Below, in pieces: positions 34,078-43,050 of a stretch of DNA of 64,000 nt. The notes under the pieces are model-generated. The model worked only from the letters and a program-made list of their open reading frames with translations. It searched no databases and was not told the origin of the DNA. How positions within the stretch are numbered: the stretch's first letter is position 1; each line of letters begins with the position of its first letter. The position numbers and the translations under genes were made by a program. Source of the DNA: DAITAZ01 sp036824045 (GTDB lineage Bacteria > Pseudomonadota > Gammaproteobacteria > Burkholderiales > Rhodocyclaceae); contig DAITAZ010000015.1 of the NCBI GenBank assembly GCA_036824045.1, positions 1-64,000 on the forward strand, read 5' to 3'.

Positions 34078-35324
34078 GCGAACCCAGTGTGTTCATGGAT
34101 GGTGTGGCGTGCCCGTTTCGCGCAGGCCAGACGCTGATGGAAGTGGCCGGGCAGGTGGGGGTGCGTATCCCTCACTTGTGCTATCACCCGGACTTCCACC
34201 CTCAGGGGTCCTGCCGGCTGTGTACCGTCGAAGTGGATGGCCGTTGGCTGCCGGCCTGTGGGACGCCGGCCAAGGCTGGCATGCAGGTGTTGAGCCGTAC
34301 GCCCGCCCTGGTGGCACTGCGGCGAACCCTGGTGGAGGCGCTGCTGAGCCAAGGCAACCACTTCTGTCCCGGTTGCGAGCGCAGCGGTGACTGCCGGCTG
34401 CAGGATGCCGCCCGCGCGCTGGGGGTCGCGGCGACCTCTTATCCCCAAGCGGCTTCCCGCTTGCCGCTGGATGCCAGCCATCCCGATGCGGTGCTCGACC
34501 CGAATCGCTGCATTCTGTGCGGGCTTTGCCTGCGGGCGAGCCGGGAGGCGGACGGCAAGGACGTGTTCGTGATCAGTGGCCGGGGGAGTGAGGCCCGTCT
34601 GCTGGCCAATGCGCCGTCGGGGCGGCTCGGGGATACAGACTTGGCTGCCGCCGACCGGGCGCTGTCGGTGTGCCCGGTGGGGGCGCTGCTGAAGCGGGGC
34701 CAGGGGTTTCGGCCGAGTCCGCGTCCCGGACCGGAGGTGGAAGCTGTGGCAGTGTCCCGGGCCGTGCCCCCGGGGGTGAAGAGAGAGCCCCGGCCCCGAC
34801 TGGCCACGGTATCCCTCGCGGGCTGTTTCGGCTGCCACATGTCCTTGCTGGATATGGATGAGGCATTGCTGCCACTGCTGGGGGCCGTTGAGCTGACCCG
34901 TTCGCCCTTGACCGATCTGCGGGAATTCGGGGACTGGGATATCGGTCTGGTGGAGGGCGGCGTGTGCAACGAGGAGAACCTGGAAATGCTGCGCCGCTTT
35001 CGCCAGCATAGCCGCGTGCTGGTGGCCGTGGGGGCCTGCGCCATCAACGGAGGCCTGCCTGCCTTGCGCAACGGGATGGACGTGCAGGCGCTGGTGCGCC
35101 AGACCTACCTGAACGCGCCGGGGCTTGCCGGGCCTCGCCATCTGCCGGCGGACCCGGAACTGCCGTCCCTGCTGCCCCGGGTATATCCCGTGCACGAGGT
35201 GGTGAGCGTGGATGTAAGCATTCCTGGCTGCCCGCCCTCCGCCGCCGCCATCGGGCAGGTGCTCCAGGCCCTGCTGAACGGCCAGTCGCCTGATTTGCCC
35301 GGGGAGTTGATCCGTTATGACTGA
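34074..35324 (+). CDS. hoxUY: HoxU-HoxY fusion: diaphorase small subunit plus hydrogenase small subunit
   Basis: A single 416-codon frame. Residues 1 to about 215 are HoxU: [2Fe-2S] Cys36, 47, 50, 62; His96-Cys98-Cys101-Cys107; [4Fe-4S] Cys146, 149, 152, 200. Residues about 240-416 are HoxY: GCFGCHMSLLD (Cys251, 254), VGACAING (Cys322) and IPGCPPSAAA (Cys386), the ligands of the proximal cluster. The linker (about 205-240) is rich in Pro, Arg and Val. In the well-known enzymes (such as Cupriavidus) these are two genes of about 234 and 209 codons. No stop interrupts the join, but an in-frame GTG (34746) after GGAGG could also yield free HoxY. It overlaps hoxF by 4 and hoxH by 8 bases. Confidence 0.9.
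   Translation: MSEPSVFMDGVACPFRAGQTLMEVAGQVGVRIPHLCYHPDFHPQGSCRLCTVEVDGRWLPACGTPAKAGMQVLSRTPALVALRRTLVEALLSQGNHFCPGCERSGDCRLQDAARALGVAATSYPQAASRLPLDASHPDAVLDPNRCILCGLCLRASREADGKDVFVISGRGSEARLLANAPSGRLGDTDLAAADRALSVCPVGALLKRGQGFRPSPRPGPEVEAVAVSRAVPPGVKREPRPRLATVSLAGCFGCHMSLLDMDEALLPLLGAVELTRSPLTDLREFGDWDIGLVEGGVCNEENLEMLRRFRQHSRVLVAVGACAINGGLPALRNGMDVQALVRQTYLNAPGLAGPRHLPADPELPSLLPRVYPVHEVVSVDVSIPGCPPSAAAIGQVLQALLNGQSPDLPGELIRYD
34733..34748 (+). promoter_or_regulatory. Internal ribosome site and GTG start for HoxY
   Basis: GGAGG at 34733-34737 is followed after 8 bases by GTG 34746-34748, codon 225 of hoxUY and in the same frame. A second GTG lies at 34752. The site falls in the linker just before the HoxY domain, where a separate hoxY start would be expected. 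Whether it is used is not known. Confidence 0.45.
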
Positions 35325-36798
35325 ACCTGCCGCACACCCCGCGCACGCCAAATACCCCCCGGAAGGGCTGCGGCGTGTGGCGATCGACCCCCTGACCCGG
35401 GTGGAGGGGCATGGCAAGGTCACCCTGCTCCTGGACGATCGCGGTCAGGTGCAGCAGGCTCGCCTGCACATTGTCGAATTCCGGGGCTTTGAGCAATTCA
35501 TCGTGGGCCGGCCCTATTGGGAAGTGCCGGTCGTCGTCGAGCGCCTGTGCGGTATTTGCCCGGTGAGCCACCACCTGGCGGCGGCCAAGGCCATGGACGT
35601 GATTGTCGGGGCTGAGCGCCTGCCCGCTTCGGCGGACAAGCTGCGGCGGTTGATGCACTACGGGCAGGTCCTGCAGTCCCACGCCCTGCATTTCTTCCAT
35701 CTGGCTGCGCCCGATCTGCTGTTCGGTTGGGATGCCGAGCCTCGCCGTCGCAACATTGCCGCGCTGGCGTCAGAGCAGCCGGACACTGCCCGACGCGGGA
35801 TCCTGCTGCGCAAGTTTGGTCAGGAGATCATTGCTGCCACAGCGGGCAAGCGTATCCACGGCACCAACGCGATTCCCGGCGGCGTGAGCCATGGGCTGGA
35901 GCGGGGGATCCGGCAACGTCTGGCTGCGCAGACGGCGGACGTGATCGCGTGGAGTGGCGAGGCGGTGGTGCTGGCCTCGCGGATCTTCGAAGCCGATGCC
36001 GTGGAGAACATGCGTTTCGGGGCGGTGGGTTCCCACTTGTTTTCCCTGGTCGATGAAAACGGGGGCCTGGCGCTGTATGAAGGCAAGGTCCGCGTGCGCA
36101 ACGCCGATGGCCTGATCGTGCGGGACCAACTGGAGCCCCGCCGCTATCTGGATTACCTGGCGGAGCGGGTGGAGCCCTGGTCCTACATGAAGTTCCCGTT
36201 TCTGTCGGAACTGGGACCCGAGGCCGGCTGGTACAAGGTGGGGCCCCTGGCTCGGGTGCAGAATTGCGACTTCATCCCCACCCCCATGGCCGAAGCAGCC
36301 CGTCTGGCGCTGCGGGCCGCAGCGGGGGGCGCGACGTTGCATGCACCCCTGGCTTACCACTGGGCACGGATGATCGAGATGCTGCACGCGGCGGAGGTGG
36401 TGGCCGGGTTGCTGGGCGACCCGGAACTGGAGGAAACCGCGCCTGCTATCCGGGGCGAGCGCCGGGACGAAGCGGTCGGTGTCCTGGAAGCGCCCCGAGG
36501 CACGCTCATTCACCACTACCGGGTGGGGGCGGACGATCTGGTCACCGCTTGCAACCTCATTGTGTCTACGACCCACAACAATCAGGCCATGAACGAAGCC
36601 ATCCGGGAGGTGGCACGGCAGCAACTGGATGGCCACACCATTACTGACGCCTTGCTCAACCGGATTGAAGTGGCGATTCGCGCTTTCGACCCCTGCCTCT
36701 CCTGCGCGACCCATGCGTTGGGGCAGATGCCGCTGCAGGTGGAGGTGCTGGATGCCGAAGGGAAGGTGGTTGCCCGTGACTGCCGCCCCCAAAGCTGA
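35317..36798 (+). CDS. hoxH: NAD-reducing hydrogenase, [NiFe] large subunit HoxH
   Basis: A 493-residue catalytic subunit. The four nickel ligands are visible: ERLCGICPVSHH (Cys78, Cys81) near the N-terminus and DPCLSCATH (Cys460, Cys463) near the C-terminus. LTRVEGHGKV starts the fold. Residues 467-493 after His466 form the 27-residue extension that a dedicated protease removes once nickel is in place. Lengths fit the Cupriavidus-type soluble hydrogenase. It oxidises hydrogen, or produces it, in the cytoplasm together with HoxFUY. ATG overlaps the end of hoxUY by 8 bases; hoxW follows 13 bases later. Confidence 0.95.
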   Translation: MTEPAAHPAHAKYPPEGLRRVAIDPLTRVEGHGKVTLLLDDRGQVQQARLHIVEFRGFEQFIVGRPYWEVPVVVERLCGICPVSHHLAAAKAMDVIVGAERLPASADKLRRLMHYGQVLQSHALHFFHLAAPDLLFGWDAEPRRRNIAALASEQPDTARRGILLRKFGQEIIAATAGKRIHGTNAIPGGVSHGLERGIRQRLAAQTADVIAWSGEAVVLASRIFEADAVENMRFGAVGSHLFSLVDENGGLALYEGKVRVRNADGLIVRDQLEPRRYLDYLAERVEPWSYMKFPFLSELGPEAGWYKVGPLARVQNCDFIPTPMAEAARLALRAAAGGATLHAPLAYHWARMIEMLHAAEVVAGLLGDPELEETAPAIRGERRDEAVGVLEAPRGTLIHHYRVGADDLVTACNLIVSTTHNNQAMNEAIREVARQQLDGHTITDALLNRIEVAIRAFDPCLSCATHALGQMPLQVEVLDAEGKVVARDCRPQS

Positions 36799-36811
36799 GG
36801 AGGGGCGCGCG

Positions 36812-37360
36812 GTGGCGTCCGGATTTCATGGCGTAACGGGGGCGGAGGCGCGCGGGGCCAACGGGGTGGGCGAGGCGGAACCCCTGGTGGGTGCCACGGC
36901 TCCGGTGCTGGTCTGTGCCTGTGGCAACCGGGCCCGGGGGGACGACGGGCTCGCACTTGCGCTGGCGGAGGAGCTGGCCGGGTGGGGCACGCCAGGGGTG
37001 GAGGTGAGCATGGTCGGTCAGTTCGTGCCGGAACTCGCGCTTGAGCTCGCGGGGCGCACATCGGTGCTGTTCATCGATGCCGATGCCGCGGCGAGGGTTC
37101 CGGCCCGTCTGGAAGTGCTGCGTCCGGCTCGGATTTCCGGTGGCTTCAGCCACCGTGCTCATCCGGCCGAGGTGCTGATGGCTTGGCGAATGGCCTTCCG
37201 GCGGCCGCCCCCTCCGGCCTTCCTGCTGCGCCTCAAGGGGGTGTGGTTCGGGCTGCGGCCGCAACTCTCCGCCCAGGGCATGGAAGCCCTCAGCCAGGGG
37301 CGCGAGATGGCGCGCGCCTGGCTGAGGGAGCAGATCGAACAGTCCGCTACTTCAGACTGA
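36812..37360 (+). CDS. hoxW: Hydrogenase maturation protease HoxW
   Basis: About 182 residues of the HybD/HoxW endopeptidase family, which cuts the C-terminal extension from HoxH. The metal-binding start VLVCACGNRARGDDGLALALAEEL, the LFIDADAAARV Asp region and FSHRAHPAEVLM with a His fit the family pattern. The frame is open back into hoxH, but GTG 36812 follows GAGGAGG (36797-36803) at 8 bases and is the best start; GTG 36776 is possible. It ends 14 bases inside the convergent DUF748 gene. No other maturation gene (hypA-F) is present in the window. Confidence 0.85.
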   Translation: MASGFHGVTGAEARGANGVGEAEPLVGATAPVLVCACGNRARGDDGLALALAEELAGWGTPGVEVSMVGQFVPELALELAGRTSVLFIDADAAARVPARLEVLRPARISGGFSHRAHPAEVLMAWRMAFRRPPPPAFLLRLKGVWFGLRPQLSAQGMEALSQGREMARAWLREQIEQSATSD

Positions 37361-40300
37361 AATCCGCCCGGCTGGCTTTGGCCTTGCCGTCCTTCTCGGC
37401 GGCCTTGCCCGCATCGTCCCCGCCTTTGCCGGCGACGATGAACACCCGTTCCGGCGCCACCTTGCCCTGCTGCAGCAGGAACTCCTTCACCGTTTGGGCC
37501 CGTTGCTGGGCAAGCTGGTGGAGGTCCTCTTCGCCGACCTTGGTGTTGGCGAGGATGAGCTTCTCCATCTCCGGCACCGGCAGATCCTTGGCGAGCCCGA
37601 TGGCATTGCGGGGTTTGGGGAATTTCTCGGCCTTGTACACCTGTGCGAGCAGTTTGGCGTATTCGCCCGGGGCCACCAGCACTTCGTCTGCCGATTCGGT
37701 GGCTTCGTTGTTCCGGGCCTGTTCGCCAACCTTGGCGGCGCGGATCTTGCGGTCCAGCGAGGCGCGCTTGACGCCTTCCCCATCGTTGTCGGGATCGATG
37801 CGGCCCGTGACCTCCAGCCGAAGGGCAGGGCGATCGTCGAGGGCCTTGGCCAGGGTTTGCAGCTTGTCCCGCGCGGCGGGGGCCAGAGCGGCCCGGCCGG
37901 GCTCGAACTCCACATATCCCAGATCCTCGCCGCCCCCGAACATGGAACCCAAAAGCGCGAAGGGCGCCGTGACGGCCTTGGTGACGAGATTGACGATCAC
38001 TTTGACGATGATGCTGCCGACACTGAACTGTGGATCGTCCAGGGAGCCGCTGATGGGCAGGTTGATGTCGATCTCGCCCCGGCGGTTCTTCAGCAGCGAG
38101 ACCGCCAGCAACACCGGAGCCTTGATGGCGTCGGGGCTTTCGATTTTTTCGCCGAAGGTGAGCTGGTCCAGGAAGATGTTGTTCTGGGCCGAGAGTTGCT
38201 GGTTTTCCACCTTGTAGGCCACGTTTACCGAGAGCTTGCCTTTCTCGATCCCATAGCCCACGTACTTGCCCGAGTAGGGCGAGAAATTTGAAAGCTCGAT
38301 GGCGCGCGCCGAGGCCTTGATGTCCACGAACAACTGCTTGGCCAGGGGATTGAGCCGGCCGGTGATTTCCACCGGGGCCGCGCCATCCAGTTGCCCGCGC
38401 AGATCCACTTCGCCCGCCGTGCCTTCGCTGGAGCTCAGGCCGGTCACGCGTCCTCCCACCTTGGTGAGGTTGGCGCTGTAATTGGGTTTGATGAAGAAGT
38501 CGCTGAAGTTGATGTTGCCGCCCTGGAGTGTGACCTGTTTGATCTGGATGGGGGGCGGTGGCGTGGCCTTGGTGGTGTTGACCGGAGCCGTGGTGGTTCG
38601 CGTTGCCGGGTTGGTGGCAGGCGGAGCCTTGGCCGGAGCGGTGGCCGCTTCCGGCCCCTGTTTGACCAGCTGCTGCAGGTTCAGCTTGCCCTCGGGGCTG
38701 ACGATGAGCCGGCTGTAGAAGTCGGACAAGGCCACCTGGTCCACGTCCAGGCCGAAGGGGGCGAGGCGGGCGTTGATCCCGCCCACGAACAAGCTCTTCC
38801 ACTTCAGCAGGTCGGCGGCATTGGCCTTGTCGATGGCGTGCAGGTCGTTGGTGCCCAGGTCGCCCTTGAAGCTGCCTTTGAGTTCGCCCCCGGCCGCTTG
38901 CTCCAGACTGAGCTGACCCCGGGCCAGCGCGGAGCCCTTGAGCAGCGTGATATTCACCTTGTCGGTGAAATAGGGCTGGGCGGGCAGGATGTCCACGTCC
39001 TTGGCCTCGATCTTGAGGCTGGTGGCAAGCGGTTCCAGCACCAGGGGGCCGCTCACCGCGAGGCTGCCCTTGCGTCCGGGCGTGAGGCGCAGGTTGAGCT
39101 GGGATTTGTTCCCCTTGGCGGTGCTGAAGTTGTCCACCTGCAGGGCGATGGCGTCCAGGTTGAGTTTGACCGGAGCAGTGTTGGACAAGTCCTCGAACAG
39201 CACGCTGCTGCCCTCGGTGGCGAGCCTCTTCACGTTCACCTGCCAGGCGGGCTCGGGCGTTTGTGGTTTGGCGGCTGGAGCGGATTTACCCGGCGGCGCA
39301 GGGGGGACGAGTTGTGCCAGATTGATCTGGCCGCTTTTGTCCCGTTTCACCGCGACCTTGGTTTGGCTCAGCAGGACTTCGCCCAGGCTCACCGCCCGCT
39401 GGGCGAGATCAACCTCCCCGCCTTTGAGGGCGAGCCTGCCGGCGGACAGCAGATCCTCTCTGGCGCCCCGCTGGCGCAGTTTGAGTCCCTCCAGGGTGGA
39501 TTCCAGGCCGCTGACCGTCAGTTGCAGGCCGGATTCGGGCAGGGCGAGCTTGAGCTTGGTCTTGCCGCTCAGGGCGCCGTCGATGACATCCAGCAGCACC
39601 TGGTCGGCAAAGAATGGCTCGTACTGCCGAACCTTGAGGGCGGACCAATCCACGTCCAGATCCAGCGCCACGGGCGCCAGACCAAGGCCGCCAGCCAGCT
39701 TGATCTGCTCCTTGGCTTCGGTTTCCAGGGCCAGATCCAGTTCAGCCGTCTTGCCTGGCTCCGTGCTGAGCTGCTTGAGGTGCAGAGCCAGGTTGTTGAC
39801 GACGGTGGTGAAGGGGCGGGCCTTGGGTGTTGCGTCGGCGATGGAAACACGGCCCTTGTCGATCACGGTCTCCGCTACCCGCACGACCCAGGGGGCGGCG
39901 GGTTGGGGCGCGGGCGCCGGGGCTTGGGCCGTTGCTTCGCCACCGGTGGCGCTTGCGGCGAAAGCCTTCAGGTTCAGGCTGCCATCGGCTGCCCGGGCCA
40001 CGTGAACGTCGGGTTGGAGCAGCGAAACCCGCTCCAGTTCGAGCTGGCGGCCGAACACATCAAGACTCTTGATTGCCACGTCCAGCCGCTCGAATTTGAC
40101 CAACGGATCGCCGGCCGGATTGGCCGTTGCCACGCCAAGCAATCCGGCGCTGCCTGACACAAGCAGCCTGGGCGCACCGTCATGAGGCTGCTGGAAATTG
40201 ACGGCCAGCCGCGTTTCCAGCTTGCCGGAGGGCAGGCGGAAACCAAGGGGGGTGGGGACGTAGGGGAAGTAGCGGGTGAGGTCCACGTCCGAGAGATGCA

Positions 40301-41006
40301 CATCAATGAGTGCATCCCGGTTTTCCGCGAAGGGGCGGGCCTTGCCTGCCAACTCGACCGGTGCGCCGTTGACCCGGGCGCTGAAGGCGGGTTCGACAAA
40401 GATGTCCACCTTGCTGGGCAGGTTCGAGACGAAGGGCACGCCCAGGCTCAGTTCGCTCACCACGTGCCGCGCAGCCATGGGCTTGTCCTCGAACACCAGT
40501 TCGCCGCCGCTGATCTGGATGTTGTTCAGGGAAAAGCTGCTTTTGCTGCCGTCGTCGGGCTTGTTGAGAAACTCTTCGGCCAGGTCGGTGAAGTTATACC
40601 GGTGGGCGTCGTACCGGGTGATGTGCACCACCGGTTTGACGAGCTGCAATTCCTTCAAGACCGGTCCGCCGCGGAACACCGATTGGGCTTCGAGGTTGGC
40701 GTAGAGGCGATCGAAGGCCACGAAGGTTTGCTCGGGGTCATCCTTGTCCGCCACCCTGAGACCTTCTACGGTGGCGGAGAGCGCGTAGGGGTTGATGCGC
40801 ACCGCTTCGATGTTCACCTTGCGATGCAGGAGCTTGCTCAGTTGTTCTTCCGCCTGCCAGCGCACCAGCGGCGGGAGGGCCAGAAATCCGATGACGCCGA
40901 TGCCGGCGAACAGGGCACCGGCCCAGATCCCCCTTTTGCGGTTGCGGGGGGTGTCCAGCCGTTTGAGTCGGTCCGGGATGGAAGCCTTCATGTGTTCTTC
41001 AGCCAT
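37347..41006 (-). CDS. DUF748 (AsmA-like) large envelope protein
   Basis: A 1219-residue protein with one N-terminal membrane anchor (GIWAGALFAGIGVIGFLALPPLV, about 26-48), then long repeated beta-rich DUF748/AsmA-like stretches (GLRVADKDDPEQTFVAFDRLYANL, QVALSDFYSRLIVSPEGKLNL) that extend into the periplasm. Such proteins are thought to bridge inner and outer membranes for lipid transport. The C-terminal about 190 residues resemble an OmpA-like domain (YVEFEPGRAALAPAARDKLQTLAKAL) with a variable insert. Start ATG 41006. The 3' end overlaps hoxW by 14 bases in convergence; the 5' end is 145 bp from the divergent yaaA. Confidence 0.8.
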   Translation of the reverse strand: MAEEHMKASIPDRLKRLDTPRNRKRGIWAGALFAGIGVIGFLALPPLVRWQAEEQLSKLLHRKVNIEAVRINPYALSATVEGLRVADKDDPEQTFVAFDRLYANLEAQSVFRGGPVLKELQLVKPVVHITRYDAHRYNFTDLAEEFLNKPDDGSKSSFSLNNIQISGGELVFEDKPMAARHVVSELSLGVPFVSNLPSKVDIFVEPAFSARVNGAPVELAGKARPFAENRDALIDVHLSDVDLTRYFPYVPTPLGFRLPSGKLETRLAVNFQQPHDGAPRLLVSGSAGLLGVATANPAGDPLVKFERLDVAIKSLDVFGRQLELERVSLLQPDVHVARAADGSLNLKAFAASATGGEATAQAPAPAPQPAAPWVVRVAETVIDKGRVSIADATPKARPFTTVVNNLALHLKQLSTEPGKTAELDLALETEAKEQIKLAGGLGLAPVALDLDVDWSALKVRQYEPFFADQVLLDVIDGALSGKTKLKLALPESGLQLTVSGLESTLEGLKLRQRGAREDLLSAGRLALKGGEVDLAQRAVSLGEVLLSQTKVAVKRDKSGQINLAQLVPPAPPGKSAPAAKPQTPEPAWQVNVKRLATEGSSVLFEDLSNTAPVKLNLDAIALQVDNFSTAKGNKSQLNLRLTPGRKGSLAVSGPLVLEPLATSLKIEAKDVDILPAQPYFTDKVNITLLKGSALARGQLSLEQAAGGELKGSFKGDLGTNDLHAIDKANAADLLKWKSLFVGGINARLAPFGLDVDQVALSDFYSRLIVSPEGKLNLQQLVKQGPEAATAPAKAPPATNPATRTTTAPVNTTKATPPPPIQIKQVTLQGGNINFSDFFIKPNYSANLTKVGGRVTGLSSSEGTAGEVDLRGQLDGAAPVEITGRLNPLAKQLFVDIKASARAIELSNFSPYSGKYVGYGIEKGKLSVNVAYKVENQQLSAQNNIFLDQLTFGEKIESPDAIKAPVLLAVSLLKNRRGEIDINLPISGSLDDPQFSVGSIIVKVIVNLVTKAVTAPFALLGSMFGGGEDLGYVEFEPGRAALAPAARDKLQTLAKALDDRPALRLEVTGRIDPDNDGEGVKRASLDRKIRAAKVGEQARNNEATESADEVLVAPGEYAKLLAQVYKAEKFPKPRNAIGLAKDLPVPEMEKLILANTKVGEEDLHQLAQQRAQTVKEFLLQQGKVAPERVFIVAGKGGDDAGKAAEKDGKAKASRADFSLK

Positions 41007-41150
41007 GATGTGCCAGACAAAGTGTCGTTGCCGGAAGGATAGATTATCAACCCGGCGGGGGCTTCAAGGGGCGGATTAAGGCGGATTCGCGCAGCCGGCG
41101 TGATGCCGGGGGTTTGTTACCATTGGGCGGAAGAGGAGGTTGTTCCCGCC

Positions 41151-41930
41151 ATGTTGATCGTGATCTCTCCGGCCAAGTCGCTGGACTACGAAACCCCGCC
41201 GACGGTTGACCATTACACCCAGCCGGATTTTCTGGATGAAGCCCAGGCACTCATCGACATCCTGAAAGAGAAGTCGCCGGCCGAAGTGGCCGTGCTGATG
41301 GATCTTTCGGACACGCTCGCGGCCCTGAATGTGGCCCGCTACGGGCAGTGGCATACCCCGTTCAGCCCGGCCAACGCCAAGCAGGCTGTGCTGGCTTTCA
41401 ATGGCGATGTGTATGAAGGGCTTGCCGCGCCGTCCTTGAGTGTGGACGACCTCGCCTATGCACAGGTCCACCTGCGCATCCTGTCTGGGCTCTACGGCCT
41501 GCTCCGGCCGCTGGATCTGATTCAGCCCTACAGGCTCGAGATGGGTACCCGGCTTGCGAATGCCCGGGGCAAGGACCTCTATGCCTGGTGGGGCAGCCGC
41601 ATTACGGAAGCGCTGAAGTCGCAGTTGGCGGAAACGGGCGAGCAGGTTGTGGTCAACCTGGCGTCGGAAGAGTACTTCAAGGCAGTCAAACCCAGAGCGC
41701 TGGGCGTCCGGGTGGTGACGCCCGTGTTCGAAGACTGGAAGAACGGACGGTACAAGGTGATCAGTTTCTACGCCAAGCGTGCCCGCGGGCTCATGAGCCG
41801 GTACGCGATCACCCGTCGGCTGGCGTGCTGCGAAGGGCTCAAGGGTTTTGACAGCGAAGGATACGCTTTCGCCGAGGAAGCCAGCTCCGCCGACGCATGG
41901 GTGTTCCGCCGCCGCCTGGAGAACGCCTGA
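41151..41930 (+). CDS. yaaA: Peroxide stress protein YaaA
   Basis: A 259-residue DUF328 protein. MLIVISPAKSLDYETP at the start, LNGDVYEGL-like FNGDVYEGLAA, ILSGLYGLLRPLDLIQPYRLEMG and VKVVTPVFEDWKNG-like blocks are diagnostic. In E. coli YaaA lowers free iron during hydrogen-peroxide stress. ATG 41151 is chosen because AGGAGG precedes it and the family start is exact; the frame's upstream extension is unconserved. Its TGA overlaps the ATG of the carboxypeptidase gene (TGATG), so the two are coupled. Confidence 0.93.
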   Translation: MLIVISPAKSLDYETPPTVDHYTQPDFLDEAQALIDILKEKSPAEVAVLMDLSDTLAALNVARYGQWHTPFSPANAKQAVLAFNGDVYEGLAAPSLSVDDLAYAQVHLRILSGLYGLLRPLDLIQPYRLEMGTRLANARGKDLYAWWGSRITEALKSQLAETGEQVVVNLASEEYFKAVKPRALGVRVVTPVFEDWKNGRYKVISFYAKRARGLMSRYAITRRLACCEGLKGFDSEGYAFAEEASSADAWVFRRRLENA

Positions 41931-43045
41931 TGCACGTCTCCTCCTGTTTCGATTCCGGCGCCGTGCAGGTGGTGGACCTGAGCGACCCGGCGCGGTTGCG
42001 TCTGCGGCTGCGCCCGGATAGTGCGGCGGACATCCGCCAGTGGTTCCACTTTCGCTTGCAGGGCGCGCGCGGGGTAGCGTGCCGGCTGCGGCTGGAAGAT
42101 GCCGACCTGGCTGCCTTTCCCGACGGCTGGCAGGGCTACCGGGCAGTGGCTTCTTATGACCGCAGGGCGTGGTTCCGGGTCCCCGCGCATTTCGATGGCC
42201 AAGCTTTGGTGATCGAGCACACGCCTGAGGCAGACAGCGTTTATTACGCTTATTTCGAACCCTACAGCGGGGAGCGGCATCTGGACCTGTTGGGGCGGGC
42301 CTGCCTGCATGCCCGAACCCGCGTGGAACGCCTTGGTGCCACGGCAGGGGGGCGGGATCTGGATCTGGTAACCGTGGGCGAGCCTGCTTCGGGCAAGCGC
42401 AAGGTGTGGGTGATCGCCCGTCAGCACCCCGGCGAAAGCATGGCGGAATGGTTCGCGGAGGGGCTGCTGGAGCGGCTGTGGGACGAGACCGATCCCGTGG
42501 CCCGCGCGGTGCTCGACAAGGCGGTCCTGTTCGTGGTGCCCAACATGAACCCGGATGGCGCCGCCCTGGGGAACCTGCGTACCAATGCAGCCGGGCGTAA
42601 CCTCAACCGGGAATGGCTGAGCCCCAGCCTCGCGGCGAGCCCCGAAGTGTGGCATGTGCGCCGCGCCATGGAGGCTACCGGGGTGGATCTGTTTCTGGAC
42701 ATCCACGGGGATGAAGGCTTGCCCTACGTGTTCACGGATGGCTGCGACATGCTGCCGAGCTTTACCCCGGCGCAGGCAAAGCGGGAGGCGGCATTCCTGG
42801 CGCGTTTCCTGGAGGCGTCGCCGGATTTCCAGACCCGGTGTGGCTACGCCAGGGACCGATTCACGGACGAGTTGCTCACGCTGGCCTCCAAGTGGGTCGG
42901 GCATACCTTCGGCTGCCTTTCCCTGACCCTGGAGATGCCATTCAAGGACAACGCCGATCGGCCGGATCCGGTGGTGGGGTGGAACGGCCTGCGAAGCAAG
43001 GCACTGGGCGCAGCGGTGCTCGAGCCGATCCTGCAGGATTTGTAA
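41930..43045 (+). CDS. M14-family (cytosolic carboxypeptidase-like) metallopeptidase
   Basis: A 371-residue protein of the M14 carboxypeptidase CCP-type group. An N-terminal beta domain (about 1-115, WFHFRLQGARGVACRLRL and YYAYFEPYS) precedes the zinc domain: ARQHPGESMAEWF (His and Glu ligands), VPNMNPDGAALGNLRTNAAGRNLNREW, DIHGDEGLPYVF (third ligand His) and SLTLEMPFKD with the catalytic Glu. No signal peptide, so it acts in the cytoplasm; the bacterial substrate is unknown. It is translationally coupled to yaaA through TGATG. Confidence 0.85.
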   Translation: MHVSSCFDSGAVQVVDLSDPARLRLRLRPDSAADIRQWFHFRLQGARGVACRLRLEDADLAAFPDGWQGYRAVASYDRRAWFRVPAHFDGQALVIEHTPEADSVYYAYFEPYSGERHLDLLGRACLHARTRVERLGATAGGRDLDLVTVGEPASGKRKVWVIARQHPGESMAEWFAEGLLERLWDETDPVARAVLDKAVLFVVPNMNPDGAALGNLRTNAAGRNLNREWLSPSLAASPEVWHVRRAMEATGVDLFLDIHGDEGLPYVFTDGCDMLPSFTPAQAKREAAFLARFLEASPDFQTRCGYARDRFTDELLTLASKWVGHTFGCLSLTLEMPFKDNADRPDPVVGWNGLRSKALGAAVLEPILQDL

Positions 43046-43050
43046 CGGGC

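Noticed and set aside
33618..35423. A 601-codon minus-strand frame across hoxF and hoxUY
   Set aside because: It is opposite hydrogenase genes with all metal ligands intact, and its product has no family pattern.
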